A DNA stretch of 10,941 nucleotides from Acidobacteriaceae bacterium (GTDB taxonomy: Bacteria > Acidobacteriota > Terriglobia > Terriglobales > Acidobacteriaceae), in contig JASHUF010000495.1 of the NCBI GenBank assembly GCA_030040175.1, positions 1-10,941 on the forward strand, written 5' to 3'. A model generated the notes under the pieces. The model ran no database searches and was not told the origin of the DNA. It saw nothing but the letters and a program-made list of their open reading frames with translations. The position numbers were made by a program, and so were the translations under genes. Of this stretch, positions 1-6,294 are shown one piece after another (position 1 is the stretch's first letter; every line of letters begins with the position of its first letter).

Positions 1-50
1 CGAAAGCGCGGCTAACTCGCCAAATCCGAAGACAGGTCACACCAAGCAAA

Positions 51-1194
51 ATGCCATCCCTCAACGATCTCGAATTCGCCTACGCTCCCGTCCGCAACCA
101 GGTGCGCGACCTGCGGGAGTATCTTTGACCCTGCCCGCATCCGCAGGGAACTCGCCCAAATAGAAACCCGCCTCGCCGATCCGGCGCTCTGGTCCGATCC
201 GGAAGCGTCGAAGCCGCTCATGCGTGATCGCAAGCGCCTGGAGCAGCTCGTCGCCGACGATGAACAGCTCGTCCGCCGTACCAGCGACATCGAAGTGTAT
301 TTCGAGCTCGCCCGCGAGGGCGAAGACGTTCTCGCCGATCTCGAAAAATCCATCAAGGATCTCGCCGCCTTCGCCGAGGAGCTCGAAGCCCGCACCATGC
401 TCTCCGGCGAAGCCGACCCCCTCAACGCCATCGTCACCGTGCATCCCGGCGCCGGCGGCACCGAGAGCCAGGACTGGGCGGAGATGCTCATGCGCATGTA
501 CCTGCGCTGGGCCGAGAGTGAGGGTTTCAAAACCGAAATGAACGACTACCAGGACGGCGAGGAGGCCGGCATCAAATCCGCCACTTTCACCATCGCCGGC
601 GAGTACGCCTTCGGGCTGCTGGCGGGGGAGAGCGGCGTGCACCGGCTGGTGCGGATTTCGCCCTTTGACGCCGCCAAGCGCCGGCACACGTCGTTCGCGT
701 CGGTCTTCGTCTCGCCGGAGATCGACGACTCCATCCACGTCGACATCAAGCCCGAAGACCTGCGCATCGACACCTACCGCTCCGGCGGCAAGGGCGGCCA
801 GCACGTCAACACCACGGACTCGGCCGTGCGCATCACCCACATCCCCACGGGTATCGTCGTCCAGTGCCAGAACGAGCGCAGCCAGCACAAGAACCGCGAC
901 AAAGCCTTCAAGATGCTGCGCTCGCGCCTCTACGAGTACGAGCTCGAGAAGAAGCGCGCGGAAACCAAAAAGCTCGAAGACTCCAAGCTCGACATCAACT
1001 TCGGCTCCCAGATTCGCTCTTACGTGCTGCAGCCCTACCGCATGGCCAAGGATCACCGCACCAAGGTCGAAGTGGGCGACGTGGACAAGGTCCTCGACGG
1101 CTACCTCGAGCCCTTCCTGCGCGGCTACCTGCTCGCCAAGCGCCGCGGCACCGCCGTTGCGGCCAGTTCAACGGAAGAAGATCTTGATGTCTAG
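51..1194 (+). CDS. prfB: Peptide chain release factor 2 (RF2), expressed by +1 programmed frameshift
   Basis: RF2 recognises UGA and UAA stop codons in the ribosomal A site and triggers hydrolysis of peptidyl-tRNA. The first 25 codons (51-125) run in one frame to an in-frame TGA at 126-128. Skipping T126 continues into the main frame from GAC at 127, giving about 380 residues, close to the family's usual 365. In the joined protein the stop-codon-reading tripeptide SPF falls at about 203-205 and the catalytic GGQ at about 248-250 (inside RSGGKGGQHVNTTDSAVRIT), almost the positions in E. coli RF2. The 25-residue leader ends ...VRDLREYL and the shifted part begins DPARIRREL, which matches the RF2 N-terminal helix. 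I chose ATG at 51 because the leader matches family length; there is only a weak AGG at 34-36 as ribosome binding site. An internal ATG at 220 would lack the N-terminal helix. The gene stands alone before a repeat-filled spacer. Confidence 0.96.
114..129 (+). promoter_or_regulatory. prfB programmed +1 frameshift site (autoregulatory)
   Basis: The sequence reads CGG GAG TAT CTT TGA C. A Shine-Dalgarno-like GGGAG (115-119) sits three bases upstream of the slippery CTT (123-125), which is followed by TGA (126-128) and C. Spacing and the TAT CTT TGA C core are the same as in the well-known E. coli prfB site, though the internal GGGAG is a weaker anti-SD match than the E. coli AGGGGG. In the known mechanism, low RF2 makes the ribosome pause at UGA and slip +1, so RF2 controls its own synthesis. 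The match in both motif and protein continuity makes a sequencing error very unlikely. Confidence 0.95.
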
Positions 1195-1214
1195 CGAGCC
1201 CATCAAAGGCAACC

Positions 1215-1260
1215 GGGTGGCCCACCCTCGCGACGTTTTTGTTTTTGTCGCTAGGGTGGG
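1215..1260. repeat. Long imperfect hairpin, dispersed palindromic repeat copy 1
   Basis: Arms 1221-1234 and 1247-1260 pair at 13 of 14 positions (one C/T mismatch at 1229/1252) around a 12-base T-rich loop. The left arm can pair alternatively with GGGTGG at 1215-1220. The start of the element, GGGTGG then CCCACCCT, resembles the start of the hairpin at 8729-8769, so I treat them as two copies of one family. It lies 20 bases after the prfB stop and could also serve as a transcription terminator, but no U-run follows the stem; the T-rich tract is in the loop. Confidence 0.75.
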
Positions 1261-1263
1261 AAT

Positions 1264-1316
1264 CTGATGCCTGATTACTGATCACTGACCACTGATCACT
1301 GATCACTGATCACTGA
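1264..1316. repeat. 7-bp tandem repeat array, consensus CTGATCA
   Basis: From 1271 the units read CTGATTA, CTGATCA, CTGACCA, then three CTGATCA and a partial CTGA ending at 1316. A degenerate unit (CTGATGC) precedes them at 1264-1270. The array ends five bases before the ATG at 1322 and occupies the place where a Shine-Dalgarno sequence would be. There are no spacers between units, so it is a microsatellite-like array, not a CRISPR. Confidence 0.9.
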
Positions 1317-1321
1317 AAACC

Positions 1322-1765
1322 ATGCCCAACGATCCCGCCCTCATCGACGAAATGCTCACAACGGCCGGAAACATCGCCGTCCTGGGCATGAGCGACAAGC
1401 CCTGGCGCGCCAGCCACAACGTCGGCAAATACCTCGCCGCGCACGGCTACCGCGTCTTTCCTGTCAATCCCGCTCTCCAGGAAATCCTCGGCAAGCCCTG
1501 TTACGCCTCGCTCGACGCGGCCGATACAGCGGCGCGCGAGCGAACCGGGCAGGGAATCGATCTCGTCGACGTCTTCCGCGCCTCCCAGCACGTGCCCGCC
1601 ATCGTCAACGACGTCATCCGCCTCAAGATTCCTTATCTCTGGCTCCAGGACGAGGTCATCCACGACGAAGCCGTAGCCCGCGCCCGCGCGGCCGGCGTCC
1701 AGTGCGTGCAAAACGACTGCATTTTTCGCGAGCACGCCGCGAAAAGCAGCAGGTCAGCTAGTTAG
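1322..1765 (+). CDS. CoA-binding domain protein (YccU family)
   Basis: A 147-residue soluble protein consisting of a single Rossmann-type CoA-binding domain, the usual size for stand-alone YccU-type proteins. Visible family features are IAVLGMSDKPWRASHNVGKYL (split here: IAVLG at about 18-22, then SDKPWRASHNVGKYL to 38), FPVNP at 46-50, VDVFR at 82-86, LWLQ at 106-109, and the C-terminal NDCIFREH at 131-138 with Cys133. The precise role of this family is not known; the fold resembles the CoA-binding domain of succinyl-CoA synthetase. The ATG has no Shine-Dalgarno sequence upstream because the 7-bp tandem array lies there, so translation may be weak or leaderless. The last codons and the TAG at 1763-1765 fall inside the 8-bp repeat array, so the C-terminal tail may vary between strains. 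No operon partner is evident. Confidence 0.88.
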   Translation: MPNDPALIDEMLTTAGNIAVLGMSDKPWRASHNVGKYLAAHGYRVFPVNPALQEILGKPCYASLDAADTAARERTGQGIDLVDVFRASQHVPAIVNDVIRLKIPYLWLQDEVIHDEAVARARAAGVQCVQNDCIFREHAAKSSRSAS

Positions 1766-1832
1766 AGGGTCAGCAAGTCAGCAAGTTCGCGAGTCAGCAA
1801 GTCAGCGAGTCGGCAAGTCGGCGAGTCAGCAG
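1753..1832. repeat. 8-bp tandem repeat array, consensus GTCAGCAA, overlapping a stop codon
   Basis: Ten consecutive 8-base units: GTCAGCTA, GTTAGAGG, GTCAGCAA twice, GTTCGCGA, GTCAGCAA, GTCAGCGA, GTCGGCAA, GTCGGCGA, GTCAGCAG. Variation is concentrated at the fourth base (A/G) and the last three bases. The first two units contain the last three sense codons and the TAG of the CoA-binding gene (1763-1765). Three more units of the same consensus occur at 8564-8587. Confidence 0.88.
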
Positions 1833-1872
1833 CCAGAGCAACCTGTTCGCTGCTCGAGAGCTCATCCTGCCT

Positions 1873-1927
1873 GAGATTTGTCATCCTGAGCGAAGGTCGC
1901 CGCGGCGACCGAGTCGAAGGACCTGCA
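1873..1927. repeat. Dispersed-repeat-like block with 16-bp perfect palindrome
   Basis: The block begins near GTCATCCTGAGCGAAGG (1880-1896) and continues into GAGTCGAAGGACCTGCA (1911-1927). Between these lies a perfect 16-bp palindrome, GGTCGCCGCGGCGACC, at 1895-1910. From memory, CATCCTGAGCGAAG...TCGAAGGACC is a recurrent intergenic motif in acidobacterial and other genomes; only one copy is present in this window, so the repeat status is inference. It fills the spacer between the 8-bp array and the dsbD promoter region. Confidence 0.55.
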
Positions 1928-2002
1928 GTTGCCTTTGAACACGTGCCGCGCGCACGGTGTCTTGGTTCCTGCCGCCAAGGCGCGCCTGAAACCTCCGTCC
2001 GG

Positions 2003-2008
2003 TACACT
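2003..2008 (+). promoter_or_regulatory. Possible -10 element for the dsbD-redoxin pair
   Basis: TACACT 37 bases before the ATG at 2045 resembles a sigma-70 -10 box (TATAAT). No good -35 is visible at the usual spacing. The same hexamer occurs upstream of the GH31 gene at 9740-9745. This is a weak call. Confidence 0.22.
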
Positions 2009-2044
2009 GAGTCCAATTGTCAGGAGCCCGGTCTCCCGCCATCC

Positions 2045-4207
2045 ATGCGCTTTCTCCCGACCATCGTCGCGCTGCCCGTCTTTGCGCTCATTGCCCTGTT
2101 CGCTGCAGCAGGTCCGGCAGGAGCCGCGTCCAGCTCCGCCGACGTCGCGCATTTGCATGTGCAACTGGTGATCCCCGGCGAAAACCTGTATCCGGGCGTG
2201 CAAAACGACGCCGGCCTCTACTTCAAACTCGAGCCCGGCTGGCACGTCTACTGGCGAAACGCCGGCGACTCCGGTGAGCCGCCGCACATCCAGTGGACCC
2301 TCCCTGCAGGCGTCACCGCCGGGCCCTTGCAATTCCCCCCGCCCCAGCGCCTGCCTCTGGGCCCGCTGATGGATTTCGGCTACGAAAATGAAGTCCTCTT
2401 CCCGCTCTCGCTGAATGTGCCGCGAAACGCAAAGCCGGGAGCATTCACCCTTAAGGCGCACGTCAGCTGGCTGGTTTGCCGCGAAGTCTGCATTCCAGGC
2501 AAAGCCGACCTCGCCATCACGCGCACGATTGTTTCGAAGGACGAGCCTGCCAGTGCCGAAGCCGATCCCGATTGGGGCATTTGGAACCGCCTTGGAAGTA
2601 TTCTCCCGTCCACCCTTCCATTAGGCGACACCGCCGTCTTCCAGCCCACGCCCACCGGCTTCCGTCTCGCCGTCTCCACCGGTGAGCGCGAGTCCCAGGC
2701 GATCTTTTTCCCTGAAGACCAGAACATCCTCGACAACCCCAGCCCGCAACCCCTCACGCCCACGCCCACTGGCTTCATCCTCGCTCTCAAGAAAGACACC
2801 AATCTCGCTGGTTCGCCCTCGGCCCTGAACGGGGTCATTGAGCTTTCTGGTGGCCGCAACTACGAAATCCACGCCCAGCCCGGGTCCATCGCTCTGCCCC
2901 CATCCGGCCCAACACCCGCACGGCTCGCACGCATCGCGGGCCTCGCCTTTCTCGGCGGCCTGCTCCTCAACCTCATGCCCTGCGTCTTTCCCGTGCTGTT
3001 CATCAAAGGGCTGGCCTTGGTGAGCTCAGGGAACGAAGAGAGACGCAGGCTGCGCGCGCACGGCTTCGTCTACGCCGCCGGGATTCTCGTTTCCTTCTGG
3101 GCGCTCGTGGCGCTCCTGCTCGGTCTCCGTGCGGCCGGCGCATCCCTCGGCTGGGGATTCCAGTTCCAGTCGCCCGTCTTTCTCTCCCTCATGGCCGCGC
3201 TGCTCTTTTTCCTCGGTCTCTCGCTCGCCGGCCAGTTTGAGATCGGCCTCACCCTCACCGGCGCAGGCGGCTCGCTTGCGGCAAAGCAGGGTTACGCCGG
3301 CAGCTTCTTCACCGGCGTTCTCGCCGTCATCGTGGCCACGCCCTGCACCGCGCCCTTCATGGGCACGGCCATCGGCTACGCGCTCGCCCAGCCCGCCGCT
3401 GTCACTTTCGCCGTCTTCACCGCGCTCGCCCTCGGCCTCGCCGCGCCCTACGTTGCGCTCACCCTGCAGCCCGCGTGGACGCGCCTCCTGCCTAAGCCCG
3501 GCGCCTGGATGGACATTCTCAAGCAGGCCGTCTCCGTTCCCATCTTTGGCACTGTTATCTGGCTGGCGTGGGTGGTGGCGCAGGGCTACGGCGCCAATCT
3601 GCTTCTGGCGCTGCTCTCCATCTTTCTGCTGCTCGCCATTGCCGGCTGGTTCCTGGGCCGCTGGCCGGCGAAACGGTGGGCAACGGCCATCGCAGCGATC
3701 ACTGTTTTGGGAGTGATAGGCATCTCAGTCGCATCTTCGCGAGAGTTCGTCGTCTCAGCGCCGAATTTGAATTCCGACGACATGCGTACACTGGCATCCC
3801 TCGCTAGCGGCAGACTGGCAAAAAGTACTATCTGGCAACCCTGGTCCACCGATGCCGTCCAGCAAGCGCTCGCCGCCGGCAGGCCCGTTTTTGTCGACTT
3901 CACCGCAAGCTGGTGCCTGAGCTGCCAGGTCAATGAGCGCGTGGCCCTCGACCGGCCCGAGGTCGTTGCAGCCTTCGCCCGCGCCAACGTCACCCTCCTC
4001 CGCGCCGACTGGACCCGCGAGGACCCGGCCATCACCCAGGCGCTTGCCTCGCTCGGCCGCAGCGGCGTTCCCGTCTACGCGCTCTACGCACCTGGTCAAG
4101 CAAGCCCGCAGCTCTTGCCCCAGGTGTTAACCCCCACAATCGTCACCGGCGCGCTGGCCCAGTTGCCGCGCAATGAAACCCAGTCCACCGCGCAAACGTC
4201 CAAGTGA
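2045..4207 (+). CDS. dsbD: Thiol:disulfide interchange protein, DsbD/ScsB type
   Basis: This 720-residue protein moves reducing power from cytoplasmic thioredoxin across the inner membrane to periplasmic thiols. In order it shows a signal peptide (about 1-27, ending AGAA), a periplasmic alpha domain with the cysteine pair CREVC (Cys145, Cys149), about eight hydrophobic segments (about 300-570) carrying LMPCVFP (Cys313) and ATPCTAPFMG (Cys434), and a C-terminal thioredoxin domain with WCLSC (Cys624, Cys627). All six redox cysteines expected of DsbD are present. The CREVC-IPG form of the alpha domain is more like ScsB-type proteins than E. coli DsbD. The frame is open upstream to 1943, but ATG 2045 gives a clean signal peptide. 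An AGGAG at 2022-2026 is 18 bases away, too far to be a normal ribosome binding site. The redoxin gene 78 bp downstream is a plausible substrate or partner. dsbD is the best symbol, with scsB-like as the alternative. Confidence 0.93.
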   Translation: MRFLPTIVALPVFALIALFAAAGPAGAASSSADVAHLHVQLVIPGENLYPGVQNDAGLYFKLEPGWHVYWRNAGDSGEPPHIQWTLPAGVTAGPLQFPPPQRLPLGPLMDFGYENEVLFPLSLNVPRNAKPGAFTLKAHVSWLVCREVCIPGKADLAITRTIVSKDEPASAEADPDWGIWNRLGSILPSTLPLGDTAVFQPTPTGFRLAVSTGERESQAIFFPEDQNILDNPSPQPLTPTPTGFILALKKDTNLAGSPSALNGVIELSGGRNYEIHAQPGSIALPPSGPTPARLARIAGLAFLGGLLLNLMPCVFPVLFIKGLALVSSGNEERRRLRAHGFVYAAGILVSFWALVALLLGLRAAGASLGWGFQFQSPVFLSLMAALLFFLGLSLAGQFEIGLTLTGAGGSLAAKQGYAGSFFTGVLAVIVATPCTAPFMGTAIGYALAQPAAVTFAVFTALALGLAAPYVALTLQPAWTRLLPKPGAWMDILKQAVSVPIFGTVIWLAWVVAQGYGANLLLALLSIFLLLAIAGWFLGRWPAKRWATAIAAITVLGVIGISVASSREFVVSAPNLNSDDMRTLASLASGRLAKSTIWQPWSTDAVQQALAAGRPVFVDFTASWCLSCQVNERVALDRPEVVAAFARANVTLLRADWTREDPAITQALASLGRSGVPVYALYAPGQASPQLLPQVLTPTIVTGALAQLPRNETQSTAQTSK

Positions 4208-4215
4208 AAAACGGT

Positions 4216-4249
4216 GCCGGCTGCGATCAGTCCCGATCGCCGCGTCGGC
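4216..4249 (+). other. Stem-loop in the dsbD-redoxin spacer
   Basis: GCGATC (4223-4228) and GATCGC (4235-4240) form a perfect 6-bp stem with a 6-base loop. GCCG (4216-4219) and CGGC (4246-4249) could extend it past an internal bulge. No U-run follows, so it is not a clear terminator; it could be an mRNA processing or stability element between the two cistrons. Its function is not shown by the sequence. Confidence 0.35.
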
Positions 4250-4285
4250 TCTCATTCGATATTCCGCACTGGAGGCACTTGACTC

Positions 4286-4921
4286 ATGGCGTTCGCTTCC
4301 CGCGCTCTTCGCACTGCATTGTTCCTGTCCTGCGCGGCATTCGTCGCCGCCCTTGCGCTCCCGGCCTTCGCCCAGGCTCCGCGCGTCGGCGACCCCGCGC
4401 CCGATTTCACCGCCACTGACTCCCACGGCCAGTCCCACTCACTTAGCCAACTGCGCGGCAAGTATGTCGTCCTCGAATGGCATAACCAGGGCTGCCCGTA
4501 CACGCGCAAGCATTACGTCTCCGGCAATATGCAGACCCTGCAGAGGGAGTGGACGGCCAAAGAAGTAGCTTGGTTCACGGTCATCTCTTCGGCGCCGGGC
4601 GAGCAGGGCTACGTGACCGATGCCGAGGAGAACGCTTATCTCGCGCAAATGCACGCCGATCCCACGGCCGTGCTCATGGACGCACAGGGCACGCTCGGCC
4701 GGCTCTACGACGCCAGGACCACGCCCGAAATGTACGTCATCGATCCTACGGGCAAGCTCATCTATGAAGGCGCCATCGACAACCGCCCCACGCCCGACGT
4801 CGACGACATTCAGGGTGCCGACAACTACGTCACCGACGCGCTCTCGGAAGCCATGGCCGGCAAGCCCATCGCCACGGCCTACACGCGCCCCTACGGCTGC
4901 TCCGTAAAGTACGCGTATTAA
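4286..4921 (+). CDS. Exported redoxin (AhpC/TSA-thioredoxin fold) protein
   Basis: This 211-residue protein has a signal peptide (about 1-29, ending LPAFA before QAP) and a thioredoxin-fold redoxin domain: VGDPAPDFTATDSHGQ at 34-49, the active-site segment GCPYTRKHY at 69-77, and TTPEMYVID with the expected cis-proline at 147. It should act in the periplasm or outside the inner membrane. The active site is CPYT, so the second cysteine of a CxxC motif is missing. A further cysteine occurs near the C-terminus in PYGCSVKYAY (Cys205), which might pair with Cys70. The ATG has a strong GGAGG at 4271-4275, ten bases upstream, which fixes the start. It follows dsbD by 78 bp on the same strand and probably shares its transcript, so DsbD may keep it reduced. 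The exact substrate (peroxide or protein thiol) cannot be read from the sequence. Confidence 0.88.
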   Translation: MAFASRALRTALFLSCAAFVAALALPAFAQAPRVGDPAPDFTATDSHGQSHSLSQLRGKYVVLEWHNQGCPYTRKHYVSGNMQTLQREWTAKEVAWFTVISSAPGEQGYVTDAEENAYLAQMHADPTAVLMDAQGTLGRLYDARTTPEMYVIDPTGKLIYEGAIDNRPTPDVDDIQGADNYVTDALSEAMAGKPIATAYTRPYGCSVKYAY

Positions 4922-4926
4922 TTTGC

Positions 4927-4964
4927 GGATCAGGACCCGGACGCTCGCTTGCCCGTCCTGATCC
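4927..4964. terminator. Perfect 10-bp inverted repeat across the rarA stop codon
   Basis: GGATCAGGAC at 4927-4936 is exactly reverse-complementary to GTCCTGATCC at 4955-4964, with an 18-base loop. It lies where the redoxin gene (+) and rarA (-) converge with only eight bases between their stops, and it includes the rarA TGA. Its position suits a shared bidirectional terminator, but neither side has a good U-run, so any termination would be weak or factor-assisted. Confidence 0.4.
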
Positions 4965-6294
4965 TCCGGATCTCCTCCATCCGCGCGGCCAACTGCTTCT
5001 CGCGACCCTCCTGCGTGGGTACGTAATAGCTGCGCCCTTTGAGTGACTCCGGCAGGCAATCCATCTCCGCCACTTTGCCTTCTTCGTCGTGCGCGTATTG
5101 GTAGCCCGCGGCATAGCCCAGTTCCTTCATCAGCTTCGTCGGCGCGTTGCGCAGGTGCAGCGGCACCGGCTCCTGCCGCGCCCGCTCAATGTCCTCCTGC
5201 ACCGCGCCGTAGGCCGTATACACCGCATTCGACTTCGGCGCCAGCGCGAGATACACAACCGCTTCCGCCAGCGCCAGCTCGCCCTCCGGCGAGCCCAGAA
5301 AATCGTAGGTCTCCTTCGCCGCAAGGCACAGATGCAGCGCCTCCGGCGCAGCCAGCCCGATGTCTTCGACCGCCATGCGCACGATGCGCCGCGCCAGATA
5401 CAGCGGATCCTCGCCCGCAGCCAGCATGCGTCCCAGCCAGTAAAGCGCCGCGTCGGCATCGGAGTTGCGCACGCTCTTGTGCAGCGCGCTGATCAGGTTG
5501 AAGTGCTCCTCGCCCGCCTTGTCGTACTTGAGCACGCGCTGCTGCACAGCTTCCGCGGCAATCGCCTTCGTTACGTGTTTCGACCCATCGGCATTCGCCA
5601 GTTGCGCCGCCACTTCGAGCGCGTTGTAGGCCGTGCGGCAATCCCCGCTCGCGTAGCTCGCCATCAGCTCCAGCGCCTCGTCGTCCGCTTTGAGCTCCTG
5701 TGCGCCCAGGCCCCGCTCCCTGTCCTCCACCGCGCGCCTGAGCAATAACGCGATCTGTTCGTCTTTCAATGGCTCCAGCACATACACGCGGCAGCGCGAG
5801 AGCAGCGCGGAGATCACTTCGAACGAGGGGTTCTCCGTGGTCGCCCCGATCAGCCGGATCGTGCCCCGCTCCACGTAGGGCAGAAATGCATCCTGCTGCG
5901 CCTTGTTGAAGCGGTGAATCTCGTCCACAAAGAGAATCGTTCGCGAGCGCAGTTCCGCGGCCTTGGCCGCATCCGCCATCACCTGCTTGATCTCCTTGAT
6001 CCCGCTCATCACCGCCGAGAACTCGATGAAGCTCGCCTCCGTGGTTTCGGCAATAATCTTCGCCAGCGTGGTCTTGCCCACCCCCGGCGGACCCCAGAAG
6101 ATCATCGAGCTGGCGTCATCGCGCTCGATCTGCACCCGCAGCGGCTTGCCCGGCCCCACCAGGTGCTCCTGGCCGACAAGTTCTTCAAGCGAGCGCGGCC
6201 GCATCCGCTCCGCCAGCGGCGCATTCCCGCCCGCACCGCGGCCTTGGGGCGCGCGCTGCGGCGGCTGAGTAGGTACCTGCTCAAACAAACTCAT
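4930..6294 (-). CDS. rarA: Replication-associated recombination protein A (RarA/MgsA AAA+ ATPase)
   Basis: RarA is a cytoplasmic AAA+ ATPase related to clamp-loader subunits that acts at stalled or collapsed replication forks. The 454-residue protein has LAERMRPRSLEELVGQEHLVG at about 27-47 (AERMRP...GQEHL is typical), Walker A GPPGVGKT at 68-75, Walker B ILFVDEIHRFNKAQQD at 120-135, sensor-1 GATTENPSF at 150-158 and an arginine-finger-like SRCRVY at about 166-171. Length and order match the family. The start ATG (6294-6292) overlaps the stop of the upstream methyltransferase as ATGA. An AAGGAG six bases upstream of the ATG (at 6301-6306 on this strand) lies within that gene. This arrangement implies translational coupling. 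The convergent redoxin gene ends eight bases beyond the stop. Identification is firm. Confidence 0.96.
   Translation of the reverse strand: MSLFEQVPTQPPQRAPQGRGAGGNAPLAERMRPRSLEELVGQEHLVGPGKPLRVQIERDDASSMIFWGPPGVGKTTLAKIIAETTEASFIEFSAVMSGIKEIKQVMADAAKAAELRSRTILFVDEIHRFNKAQQDAFLPYVERGTIRLIGATTENPSFEVISALLSRCRVYVLEPLKDEQIALLLRRAVEDRERGLGAQELKADDEALELMASYASGDCRTAYNALEVAAQLANADGSKHVTKAIAAEAVQQRVLKYDKAGEEHFNLISALHKSVRNSDADAALYWLGRMLAAGEDPLYLARRIVRMAVEDIGLAAPEALHLCLAAKETYDFLGSPEGELALAEAVVYLALAPKSNAVYTAYGAVQEDIERARQEPVPLHLRNAPTKLMKELGYAAGYQYAHDEEGKVAEMDCLPESLKGRSYYVPTQEGREKQLAARMEEIRRIRTGKRASGS

Noticed and set aside
1..50. A gene end or tRNA before prfB
   Set aside because: The 50 bases show no tRNA arm or T-loop consensus and are too short to identify any upstream coding end.
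51..220. prfB as a frameshifted pseudogene or sequencing error
   Set aside because: The break occurs exactly at the known RF2 recoding motif and the protein continues at the right residue.
61..1056. 331-residue minus-strand open frame opposite prfB
   Set aside because: It mirrors the codon pattern of prfB (Val/Asp/Leu/Gly-rich), with no family motif and no ribosome binding site logic.
1264..1832. CRISPR-like arrays
   Set aside because: The repeat units are 7-8 bases in direct tandem with no spacers, and no cas genes are present.
1943..2044. Upstream in-frame start for dsbD at 1943
   Set aside because: It would add 34 residues of non-signal-like sequence before an excellent signal peptide, and it would begin in the spacer just after the repeat block.
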